Position numbers and translations under genes: made by a program. A stretch of 64,000 nucleotides of DNA from Canna indica. Its lineage: Eukaryota; Streptophyta; Magnoliopsida; Zingiberales; Cannaceae. A model generated the notes under the pieces. It was not told where the DNA came from, made no database searches, and worked only from the letters and a program-made list of their open reading frames with translations. Below are positions 32,254 through 43,356 of this stretch, in pieces (the first letter of the stretch is position 1; every line of letters begins with the position of its first letter). The stretch is from NCBI GenBank assembly GCA_034359265.1, contig CP136890.1:50115001-50179000 (forward strand), read 5' to 3'.

Positions 32254-35200
32254 CGAGTTATTTTTGACAAACTAATGCAAAGAATTGCATAATTTTTCGA
32301 ACCAAATCTTGAATAAAGTCGGCTAATAGAACATCGGTGTATCGGCTCGAAATGACGACAATCTGAGTCCCGAGCGAGACTCCAGAACATTCACTGTGAT
32401 GGGAGAAGTTTTTAACCGAGTTATTTTTGACAGACTCATGCAAAGAACTGCACGCTTTTTCGAACAAAATCTTGAACGAAGCCGACAGAATGAACTCCAT
32501 GTACCAACTCGGAATGACTAGCAATTTGAGTCCCGAGCGACTCCAGAACTTTCACTGTGATGGGAGAAGTTGTTAATCGAGTTATTTTTGACAGACTAAT
32601 GCAAAGAATAGAAAGCTTTTTCGAACAGAATCTTGAACGAAGCCGACTAATTGAAGTCCCTGTATCGACTCGAAATGACTAGCAATCTGAATCCCGAGCG
32701 ACTCCAGAACATTCATTGTGATGGGAGAAGTTGTTAATCGAGTTATTTTTTACAAACTAATGCAAAGAATTGCACGCTTTTTCGAATAGAATCTTGAACG
32801 AAGCCGACTGATTGAACTCTCTGTATCGACTCGGAATGACTAGCAATCTGAGTCCCAATCGACTCCAGAAATTTCACTATGATGAGAGAAGTTGTTAATC
32901 GAGTTATTTTTGACAAACTGATGCAAAGAATTGCACGCTTTTTCGAACAGAATCCTGAACGAAGCCGACTGATTGAACTCCCTGTATCAACTCTGAATGA
33001 CTAGCAATCTGAGTCCCGAGCGACTCCAGAACTTTCACTGTGATGAGAGAAGTTGTTAATCGAGTTATTTTTGACAAACTAATGCAAAGAATAGCATGAT
33101 TTTTCGAACAGAATCTTGAACAAAGCCGACAGATTGAACTCCATGTATCGACTCAGAATGACTAGCAATCTGAGTCCCGAGTGACTCCAGAACTTTCACT
33201 GTGATGGGAGAAGTTGATAATCGAGTTATTTTTGACAAACTAATGCAAAGAATAGCACGCTTTTTCGAACAGAATCTTGAACGAAGCCGACTGATTGAAC
33301 TCCCTGTATCGACTCGGAATGACTAGCAATCTGAGTCCCGAGCGACTCCAGAAATTTCACTGTGATGGGAGAAGTTGATAATCGAGTTATTTTTGACAAA
33401 ATAATGCAAAGAATAGCATGGTTTTTTGAACAGAATCTTGAATAAAGTCGATTGATTGAACATCGGCGTATCGGCTCGAAATGACGAGCAATTTGAGTCC
33501 CGCGCGACTCCAGAACATTCACTGTGATGGGAGAAGTTGTTAATCGAGTTATTTTTGACAAACTAATACAAAGAATAGCACGCTTTTTCGAACAGATCTT
33601 GAACGAAGCCGACTGATTGAACTCCTTATATCGGCTCGAAATGTCGAGCAATCTGAGTCCCGAGCGACTCTGGAACTTCACGGTGATGGGATAAGTTGTT
33701 AATCAAGTTATTTTTGACAAACTAATGCAAAGAATAACACGATTTTTCGAACAGAATCTTGAATTACGCGACTGATTGAACTCCCTGTATCGACTAAGAA
33801 TGATGAGCAATCTGAGTCCCGAGCGACTCCAGAACTTTCACTGTGATGGGAGAAGTTGTTAATCGAGTTAATTTTGACATACTAATGCAAAGAATTACAC
33901 TCTTTTTCAAACAGAATCTTGAATAAAGCCGACTGATTGAACATCGGCGTATCGACTCGAAATGACTAGCAATTTGAGTCCCGAGCGACTCCAGAACTTT
34001 CACTGTGATGGGAGAAGTTGATAATCGAGTTATTTTTGACAAACTAATGCAAAGAATAGCACGCTTTTTCGAACAGAATCTTGAATAAGGCCGACTGATT
34101 GAACAGAGGCGTACCGGCTCGAAATGACGAGCAATCTGAGTCCCGAGTGACTCCAGAATATTCATTGTGATGGGAGAAGTTGTTAATCGAGTTATTTTTG
34201 ACAGACTAATGCAAAGAATTACACGCTTTTTTGAACAGAATCTAGAACGAAGTCGACTGATTGAACTCACAGTATCGGCTCTAAATGACTAGCAATCTGA
34301 GTCCCGAGCGACTCCAGAACTTTCACCGTGATGGGAGAAGTTGATAATCGAGTTATTTTTGACAAATAGAATAGCATGATTTTTCGAACAGAATCTTGAA
34401 CGAAGTCGACTGATTGAACTCCGTGTATCAACTCGGAATGACTAGCAATCTGAGTCCCGAGCGACTCCAGAACTTTCACTGTGATGGGAGAAGTTGATAA
34501 TCGAGTTATTTTTGACAAACTAATGCAAAGAATAGCACTGTTTTTCGAACATAATCTTGAATAAAGTCGACTGATTGAACATCGGCGTATCGGCTCGAAA
34601 TGACGAGCAATTTGAGTCCCGAGCGACTCTAGAACATTCACTGTGATGGGAGAAGTTGTTAATCGAGTTATTTTTGACAAACTAATGCAAAGAATTACAT
34701 GTTTTTTCGAACAGAATATTGAATAAAGCCGACTGATTGAACATCGGCGTATCGGCTCGAAATGACGAGCAATTTGAGTCCCGAGCGACTCCAGAACATT
34801 CACTGTGATGGGAGAAGTTGTTAATCGAGTTATTTTTGACAAACTAATGCAAAGAATAGCACGATTTTTCGAACAGAATCTTGAATGAAGCCGACTGATT
34901 GAACTCCCTGTATCGACTCGGAATGACGAGCAATCTGAGTCCCGAGCGACTCCAGAACTTTCACTGTGATGGGAGATGTTAATCGAGTTATTTTTGACAT
35001 ACTAATGCAAAGAATTACACGCTTTTTCGAACAAAATCTTGAATAAAGCCGACTGATTGATCATCGGCGTATCGACTCGAAATGACTAGTAATCTGAGTC
35101 CCGAGCGACTCCAGAACTTTCACTGTGATGGGAGAAGTTGATAATCGAGTTATTTTTGATAAACTAATGCAAAGAATATCACGCTTTTTCGAACAGAATC

Positions 35201-35623
35201 TTGAATAAGGCCGACTGATTGAACATCGGCGTACCGGCTCGAAATGACGAGCAATCTGAATCCCGAGCGACTCCTGAATATTCATTGTGATGGGAGATGT
35301 TGTTAATCGAGTTATTTTTGACAGACTAATGGAAAGAATTGCACGCTTTTTCGAACAGAATCTAGAACGAAGCCGACTGATTGAACTCCTAGTATCGGCT
35401 CGGAATGTCTAGCAATCTGAGTCCCGAGCGACTCTGGAACTTTCACTGTGATGGGAGAAGTTGTTAATCGAGTTATTTTTGAAAAACTAATGCAAAGAAT
35501 TGCACGCTTTTTCGTACAAAATCTTGAACGAAGCCGACTGATTGAACTCCCTGTATTGACTCGAAATGACTACCAATTTGAGTCCTGAGCGACTCCAGAA
35601 CTTTAACTGTGATGGGAAAAGTT
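32254..35623 (-). repeat. 161-162-bp satellite, left array, second block (~21 copies)
   Basis: About 3.37 kb of the same satellite as 29857-30272. Two main monomer variants are mixed: one reads GAACTCCCTGTATCGACTC and the other GAACATCGGCGTATCGGC at the same place. Frames such as 33226-33681 and 34267-34842 arise because 162 is a multiple of 3 and the monomer has few stops; they are not genes. The array breaks off at 35623 inside a monomer, at GAAAAGTT. Confidence 0.95.
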
Positions 35624-36022
35624 CCAGTGATGATTAAGATCAGATCGAGGTACCTAATTTACAGCCCAGTTTTGGTAGTCCTTCCAGGAAGCCTTGGGTA
35701 CTCAGGTGCGCTTCAGCACAGCTTTCCATCCATTGACGGACGGACAGTCAGAGAGAATTATCCAAACCTTGAAAGATATGCTAGGGCCTGCATTCTGGAC
35801 CTGGCTGGTGGTTGGGAGAAATACCTACCATTGATTGAGTTCGCCTACAACAATAGCTATCACATTAGCATTGACATGACTCCTTTCGAGGCCTTGTATG
35901 GGCGGCGGTGTAGGTCTCTAGTAGGCTGGTTTGAGGCCGGAGAATCTCTCATGGTGGGTCCTGATCTAGTTGAGGAGGTGGTAGAGAATGTGAAAATCAT
36001 AAAAGAAAGATTATTGGCGGCT
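35624..36022 (+). pseudogene. Ty3/gypsy integrase fragment, Tekay/Del-like
   Basis: The stretch reads as the C-terminal half of a retroviral-type integrase core: DRG..FTAQFW, then [26 protein letters not shown] with the catalytic glutamate, and after a frameshift near 35775 the blocks [29 protein letters not shown] and GPDLVEEVVENVKIIKERLLAAR. These are hallmarks of the Tekay (Del) chromovirus lineage. Stops occur within the first block. It is flanked by satellite on the left and by the LTR at 36023 on the right. It does not match the integrase at 47122-47831, so it comes from a different element. Confidence 0.85.
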
Positions 36023-36457
36023 CGTCACGAGATGACCATGAGCTCGTCAACTCGACGAAGGGGCAATCGAGGAAGATACACATGACAAGCGCCGAATGAC
36101 AATTGGTGGAAGACAAACGGGGAATGTTGAGCTTGCGCGTAAGGAAGGACGTGTCAAACGCAGGCGCCATTGGACTTGGGATTATGTCATGTAAAGTTAC
36201 GAGTTTTATAAATAGCTTGTAAAGACTATAAATAGAGAGGAGATGAATAATGAAATGCTATGATTGATTTGGATCAAATTCTTCTCTACTCTTCTCCTTC
36301 CCACCTCCCTATTCTCCTTCTCCATATCCCCTTTCTTTTGTTCTTTCTCGTTGACTCGACGCTTGAGCTGAAGTGTGTCTGTTCTTTCGGTCTCGTCGTA
36401 GGAGGAATTGCGTCTTATTGTTTGCTGGGGAATCGTCTGGTAATTCTAAACCTGACA
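36023..36457 (+). mobile_element. 5' LTR of a Ty3/gypsy element (435 bp)
   Basis: It is equal in length to the copy at 48389-48823 and differs from it in about 43 aligned positions counted by eye (~10%). It should begin TGTCACGAG; here the first base is C. It ends AACCTGACA. It contains two TATAAATA boxes (36207-36214 and 36227-36234), only the second of which is kept in the 3' LTR. The five bases before it (CGGCT) and after the 3' LTR (TACCT) do not match, so no target-site duplication supports a single simple insertion. Confidence 0.88.
36227..36234 (+). promoter_or_regulatory. TATA box in 5' LTR
   Basis: TATAAATA followed by GAGAGGAG, conserved in the 3' LTR at 48593-48600. This is probably the Pol II promoter of the element. 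Confidence 0.6.
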
Positions 36458-36617
36458 TTTGGTGCTTTCATCTAGTCATTACTCAGTCTTGAATTCGGCA
36501 ATGGAGACAAGACATCATGCTTTAGCTGAATCTATCAAAGCTTTGCAAGAAACCAGTGTCCGCCATGATCAATTACTTGAGTCTTTTCAGATCACTATGG
36601 ATTCCCAACAGCAAGCA
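36458..36617 (+). pseudogene. gypsy leader and gag start, interrupted by LINE-f
   Basis: Directly after the LTR comes TTTGGTGCTTTCATC, where a primer-binding site should lie; I could not assign a tRNA. ATG 36501 opens a gag-like start (METRHHALAESIKAL, then a helical stretch to DSQQQ) that is cut at 36617 by the T-run of LINE-f. The rest of gag and the protease are not present anywhere in the window. Confidence 0.65.
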
Positions 36618-37049
36618 TTTTTTTTTTTTTTTTTTTGCAACAAGGTAAGTGTGTTGTATTAGTAATGAAGAAGATGTGTACATGTAAAGTTCAGTAGCCA
36701 ATCACCCTAGGACAAAAGAGTCTAGAACCTCACCTTCGGCATAGCCATCAGCAAGGTCAAGACCTAATCCCTAGGGTTGATGGACCCGCTACGATACAAT
36801 CATAGCAATCTAAAAAAAAAAGACATCCCACAGCCCGGGAAAGGCACACAAGTCATGATGACCTAAACCACACAAACTGAAAGAAATGATACGCAATAAG
36901 TCCCACAGCCCAGGAAAAGCTCACAATCATACCAACATATAGTAAATAGACAATAAGCACTAAGACCTACAGCCTGGGAAAGGCAGTAACCAAAAAGAAA
37001 ATATAATAAATCATAAATCCTCATAAAATCATCGATCGCTGGTTAGTCT

Positions 37050-40000
37050 ATCGGCACTTGGGGGGGGGCATCCTCTCCTGCTCTGAATATCATGAGTGAT
37101 TGCGCCAGCCAGGAGCTCCCAAGTCCTCTGCTGCTCATCATGCATTCTGCGATTTCATTCAGTCCAAATGTGATATATCGTAGTGGTGAGGGAAAGTTTC
37201 CTGTGATTCATTTCCTCGGAGGATCCCTTGAAGTGATCAAGGAGCCAAACCTGACTATCAGACCATGTTCTTCTGCGAGGCCTCAGGTTGCACTTCTTCA
37301 GCACCTCCTCCCAAATTTTATATGTGTAATCACACTCAAAGAAAATATGATTCAAACTCTCACAGGCATTCTGACAAAGACCACATATATTAGGGCCCTG
37401 TCGACCCCAAGCCTGCATACGATCAAACGTAGGGAGTCTATTCCAGAAGGCTAGCCAAGAGATAAAAGAATACCGGGGAATGTGATTCTTAAACCAGACC
37501 AATTCGTGCCAATCAACATTTGGATTAGTGGAGGCCAAAGCGTCGTATGCGGATTTGAGAGTGAACTACCCGGAGGGGGAGGCACTCCAAAGGATAGAAT
37601 CATCGCCGTGAAAGTTTAGGGTACGAATGTGTTGGAGCTGCTGCCAAGCCTCAAAGAGGCAAGAGTGCTGATACCCAGTTATGTTCCATCCACTTGAATG
37701 TCTGAGCAGTGCTACTTTGTCCCTGGCAGATACAGGGACACTGTATGGATAGTGCTCCACAATATGAATAAGAATACTATCCGGATGCCAAGGTTCATGC
37801 CATAACATTGTAGATCTTCCATTCCCAATCATGTGTGTAATGTGAGACTGTGCTAGGTGCCTTACTTTAAAGATACTCCGCGTCACCCATGAAATCACAG
37901 CTGGCATGCGGCGGGTCCAAAAGGAGTCTGACTTCAAAAAATTACTGTGTATCCATCTCACCCAGAGATAATCTTTCTTCGAAGCAATGGCCCACACATA
38001 TCTCATTAAGCATGCTTGGTTAAGCTTTCTAACATTTCTCAAACCCAGACCTCCTTGTTCCTTTGGTTTATATACCGAAAGCCAAGCAATCCGATGGTTA
38101 CATTTTTGTCCTCTACCAGACCAAAGAAAATGAGCAAGGATCTGTTCAATGCGAATAATAACTTGCTGAGGTAGTGAAAAAGAAGAGCACCAGTATAAAA
38201 TTTTCCCCATCAGCACAGATCTGATCAGCTCCAAGCGGCCAGCATAAGATAAGCATCTGCTAGTCCACCCATTAATCTTTGCTTCAATACTGTCAAGCAG
38301 GGGTTGGCAGTCTTGGAAGGAAGGTCTGGTTGAAAGGAGGGGAACTCCCAAATAGCGGACTGGTAGTGCCCCGAACGGCATGCCCAAAATCTCTGCAACA
38401 GACGCCCTCTGCTCTGGGGAAACACCAGATGTGTACAAATGCGACTTATGGTTGCTAGTGCGCAACCCAGACACCTGGTGGAAGTGTGCTAAGCAATCAC
38501 GGATAGTAGTAGCCGATGTAGAATCCGCTCTGGAGAATATAAAAAGGCCGTCGGCAAACATAAGGTGGGTGACTAACGGGTCAGAGCATTTGGGATGGGG
38601 GGAAAGTGCTCCCAAAGTGACCTGACGATCCAAAAGATCAGAGAAGTACTGCATCACCAATATGAATAGATAATGGGCCATAGGACATCCCTGACGCAAG
38701 CCTCTACTACTCTGAAAAAACCCACAAGATGCACCATTTAGGTTCAAGGTGAACCTGGGATTAGAAATGCAAGCTCTAATATACTCAATAAAAATTTCAG
38801 GAAATTGGTATTGTCTGAGAAGCTCAATAAGGAAATCCCACCGTACAGAGTCATAGGCTTTATGAAGATCTATCTCTATTGCCATACGTGGTGGGCCACG
38901 ATGCAGGTGATAGCCCGTCAGGAGCTCATGGCATAAGGCAATGTTTTCGTGAATAAGCCTCCCCTTCAAGAATGCATGCTGATTCGGTCCGATCAAATCC
39001 ACAAGAACCTTTTGAAGCCTATTTGCAAGAATCTTCGAAATAAACCTGTATATCATTTTGCAAACCGAGATAGGCCTATAATCGGCGAAAGACTCGGGGT
39101 TTTTCTTCTTAGGGACCAGTGTAATGGATGTGATGTTGACTTCATTTAGAAGCCTCCTGGATTTAAAGAAACTTTGGATGGCTTCCGTAACTTCCTTCCC
39201 AGTTAAGGCCCATGTAGTAGTAAAGAACTCTTTTGTGAACCCATTAATGCCTGGTGCTTTATCATTTGGAGATGAGTGTATAGCCTCATAAATCTCATGA
39301 TCAAGGATGGGTCTTTCAAGCGCCTCAATACTTTCTCGCTTGAGCTCTCTATGTGTCTGAAGGATAGAAAAATCTACCGCCTCTAAAGGGGCATTGAAAA
39401 GATTCCTGAAGAAACTAATAGCCTCTTGTTCAATCTGAGTGCCATACACTCGCTGGCCCGTGTCATCTAGGATAGAATGGATTGCATTCAAGTGTCACCT
39501 CTGCTTAAAAGTCCGGTAAAAGTAATTTGTGTTTGAGTCCCCCATTTTCAACCATTGAACTCTAGATTTTTTCCTCATAGATGCCTCCTCATCATGTAAG
39601 AAGACCTGCAGTCTCCCTCGCAAATCTCTTTCCTGGGAGTGAAGGCGATCATCAGAAGGGTTAGCTTGAATTCGGCTTTGTATTTCATCAAGAAGCCCAA
39701 GCAGATTCTTTTTTTCATAGATATCCCTGCAATGGTTCTCATATGCTCATTTTTTCAATGCATTCTTCACAACCTTAAGTTTCTGCACAAGAGAGAACAT
39801 CGGAGTGGGACGCCTCCCATCTCTACAAGTGACCGTGGAAGACCATGCTGTCTGCACCACCTCAAAGAAATCTGGTCTAGAGATCCATTGGTTGAAGAAT
39901 TTAAAGGGCCCTTTCCTCCTCTCAAACTTCTGATACTGTAGAACAACCAATGAGTGATCAGAAACCCCCGGATTATGGAAGATAGCCTCACTATCCGGAT

Positions 40001-40634
40001 AAGTGGATATCCAATCTGAATTTACAAGCACTCTATCTAGCTTGCACATAATTCGATTTGCACCAATCTGACTGTTGGACCATGTGTATTTACATCCTTT
40101 CCATTTCATGTCAAACATCCCAAGCGTGTCCAAGTTATCTGAGATCTGAATAGAAGTGTTAGTGGGAAGATGACGCCCGCCCACCTTCTCAGATGAGTTA
40201 AAGACAGTATTGAAATCCCCCATGATAACCCAAGGCCCCGACACTTGATTATGAACTGTTTGAAGTTGTTCCCACAATCGTCGCCTGTCTTGTACCGCAT
40301 TCCTTCCATACACCGCAGTGAAAAAGAACGAAGTCGCTGTGCTAGTGACAATAACTTTGCCAAAAACCATTTGATCTGATTCAAAGATAATCTGATAATC
40401 CACTTCAGTATGATTCCAAGCTAAACAAATTCTCCCATTAGTAGTAGAGTCATGGTTAAAGTAGTATTTCCAACCACCAGTTGTCTCATGAATGATTTTA
40501 GAAGCTTTGCTTGGTTGCACCTTTGTCTCAAGGAGCCAAATAGAGTTCAAGTTGTTTAGCCCAATACTGCTCCTAACCGCCAACCGACGGGTCGAGGAAT
40601 TTAATCCTCGAACATTCCATGATGCTATAATCAT
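37050..40634 (-). pseudogene. LINE-f ORF2: endonuclease / reverse transcriptase, broken, active site mutated
   Basis: ATG 40634 starts WNVRGLN, LLETKV, AVYGRN, MGDFN, DRVLVN and SDHS, a complete-looking endonuclease domain (39747-40634), ended by TGG-to-TGA at 39747. A further stop lies near 39492. The RT frame (37566-39491, 641 codons) has RPISVCKMIYRF, HKAYDSVRWDF and RQGCPMAHY, but the catalytic FADD reads FADG, so the second metal-binding aspartate is gone. Another stop near 37567 (SPSG followed by TAG) precedes the zf-RVT part (37155-37538) with CGLCQNACESLNHIFFEC. The ORF1 frame runs through this start codon (see ORF1). Confidence 0.9.
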
Positions 40635-42168
40635 GGCAAATCGTCAAAGGGAGTGCTAGGCCCCCTTGAACATTTGCCTCTCCTCCATCTATCAAATGAT
40701 TTATATTTTCAGCACTATCGTCATCCTCGTCGGTAGCAAGGACCTGAAAAGGGTTAGGGGAACAAGAAGGATCCACGCTCCTAGAACTAGAAGGACCATC
40801 CCTCAGGGGAAAAGCACAGCTCAACCTCAACCGTTCCAGATTACTTCTTCTGCCAATACTAGTAGGTCTATCAGTCATTCGTCTGTAATTGACAGTCTTA
40901 AAATCTCTAGTACTATCTGACATAACCATGTTGATGCTGCCCTTACCCTTTAACGGCCCCGATTTCTCACCCATAGTCTTAGAATTCATAGGAACTTCCT
41001 CCTTACTATCCCTTGACTGTTTAGGAACCCAAACTGAGATAACTCTCTTATCAGATAGCGGACACTTGGCCTCTACATGACCAAAAGTAGAACATCGCAA
41101 ACACTTTTTTGGTTTCCAATCATACTCTAAGAGAATATTATATTGCACTCCTCTTATTGTGAAAGCCAGGTTATCAGGGAGGGCTTTACTAGCATCCATC
41201 TCAATGCAAATGCGAGCATAACCGATACGGCTTTTTGTAGTAGTAGGATTATCCATGTACAGCGGTTTACCAATACCACTCAAAATTTTCCCAATAACAG
41301 ATGCACTCCAAAACTCCAAAGGTAGATGAAAAACCTTCACCCAAATAGGGATAGTAGACAGCGATAACTTTTCAATATTCATCCCTGGAGTCCAACGTCT
41401 AAGAACAATCAATTGTCCTTTGATAAACCAAGGTCCTCCCTCTAGAGCAGCCAACATATCATCCTCCTGCGTGAATCGAAAAATAAGAAAGCCTGAGGGA
41501 AGAGAGTAAGCCTCAAAACCTCCTTTAGGATTCCACATCGAGAGGACCTTTTCTTTCACCGTTGGAAAGTACGACTTAGTCCCCACAAAGTGACCAACAA
41601 GTGCATACTTCCAAAAATCAACCCCAGCAAGCATTTCCTCATCAAAAACATCAACCACAAACTCTCCATTAACCACTTTAGGCTCTTTAAACTATAGAGT
41701 ACAATCTGCAGAAATACTTCTTGATGAGAACAAGGACGACCACGCTCTAGGCCCATCAAGCTGAGGCGTCATTGTATCCGTTTGATTGTGAACGAAATTC
41801 ATCTCCCCTTGAGGCTCATTGGGATCAGTAGACCCCTCCTCAACCAAGGGGATATCCTTATGCTCTTTGAGAGGACTCTCATGATGAGTAAACAAGCTGG
41901 CATCTGCAAGATGGAGACCATCATTTCCAATATGAGGCGTGTCGTTGTCCAACACCTGATCCAAATCCAGAACTTTCGTCGGAGTAGAATCAACCTTAGC
42001 ACTAGGAGCATCAAATAGTTCAAGAGAATCACCACAAGGTATCACAGATTTCTCAGAGTAGACCAAAGAAAGATCACCACCTTTTACATCACAAAGAGGC
42101 CTTGCAAGAGTAGTATCCACCCGGATACTCCGACGAGCACCTCTTGCTGCTCTTGAACCTCGAGCCAT
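40573..42168 (-). pseudogene. LINE-f ORF1 (DUF4283-like + CCHC), one nonsense, stop lost
   Basis: The likely start is ATG 42168 (MARGSRAARGARRS). The first frame ends at TAG 41692 (glutamine in sister copies), and the same frame continues 41676-40573 with the DUF4283-type region (ALVGHFVGTKSYF, GGPWFIKGQLIVLRRW, IPIWVKVFHLPLEFW) and the knuckle CLRCSTFGHVEAKC. In sister copies ORF1 ends at ICHD-stop; here three bases are missing just there, so the frame runs ~20 codons into ORF2. It is a pseudogene by the internal TAG. Confidence 0.88.
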
Positions 42169-43340
42169 ACGCGAGAGCGATGCACGAGCAGCCAGAAGAA
42201 ACTGAGAATGAGTCTGAGTATTCGCCACAGTACCAAGCAACAATAGAACCAACAGTTTCAGCCTACCTTGAAAGCCAATTCAGCCTTTGAGCAATTTAAG
42301 CAATCCCAAGGAAACCAGCAATAGAAAGCAGCAAGCTAGTTCCGCAATCTCAGCACCACAAAAATAATGTGTAATCAGCAATTACCAAATAGCAATAGAG
42401 AGAATGATTGAGTCTATCCAACAGATTCAACAGTGAATTGAGCAGCCTTGCGTAATCAGCCAACAGAGACCAAAGGAATTGCCAAAAAAACCAGCAGCAG
42501 AATAAACACCAAGCCCTCAATCAGTAGAATAAGCCGGCAGTAAAGAAGTTTCTCCAGCCTGACCTGAAACCCACTCGAATCACGCCGGAAAACAGTTGGC
42601 AAATTCGTGATAAAAACACCCAGAATGAAGCACCAGGCAGCGCCCACCACAGATCTGAGAAGAGAGCTACCGCCTAATAGAACTGAGAGATGGAAAGCTC
42701 CGCCGATTCAAATCGGCAACACACGATAGCTGTAACACACGACAAAAACTGAAAGAAAAACCAAGACCAAGAAACCCTAGATCTTGGCGGCGGCAAAGTT
42801 GCAGATCCACGAAATGTCGTGGGAACACCACTGTAGGAAAACGCCGGAGATAGCCAGGAAGAAGGAAGAAATCCAATCCCTCCAGCGGACAGGCGGGAGG
42901 CAGCGCAGATCGCAGATCAATCACTCAAAGAATCCGAGAAGATCGTTTACTCGTCCCGGAATTTGTTCCCCCCGTGGCTGGTGATTCCGGTCTACTTCTC
43001 CTTTGCAACGGCGGAGAAGGCCACTAATCGGGAGGGATGAGCGCCGGAATGGAACCCCACAGGCGATCAAGGAACCGGGGCGGAAAGATATCCCAATCGC
43101 CCAAAGTAGTGCCCGATCGGCCAAAAGAATGCCCAAACGCCCAAACGTCTTCCTCTGGAGGACAATAATCTTCCACTGGAGGAAAAAAGGTGTTACCAAT
43201 CCGGACAAATCAAAGTCCAGACGGGTCAATCAAGGAATTAATCCGCTCCACCTCCATAACTCTTCCTGAAACACCCCTCCGCACGCCAAAAAAAGCCAAA
43301 AGGCTTCCCAGTCGCCGAGAGAGCCCAAAATCCGCTCCAA
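42169..43340 (-). other. LINE-f 5' UTR
   Basis: GC-rich leader. Towards the 5' end it contains GGGCGATTGGGATATC-like blocks (GGGCG and TTTGGGCG repeats) that are shared with the LINE-i leader at 58905-59160, which supports orientation and completeness. No supported frame. Confidence 0.65.
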
Positions 43341-43356
43341 AGAAATTCAAATAAAT

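Larger units (their letters stand above)
36618..43340 (-). mobile_element. LINE-f, near full-length (subfamily B)
   Basis: A T-run at 36618-36636 and the standard terminus, 3' UTR with hairpin block 36732-36757 and three CCCGGG/CCTGGG-GCTGTGG motifs, ORF2 (~37050-40634), ORF1 (40573-42168), and a long leader whose 5' end (GGGCTCTC on the minus strand) is near 43328. The left flank is gypsy gag (CAACAGCAAGCA); the right flank is satellite, so the target-site duplication cannot be seen and the right side has been rearranged. Confidence 0.88.
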
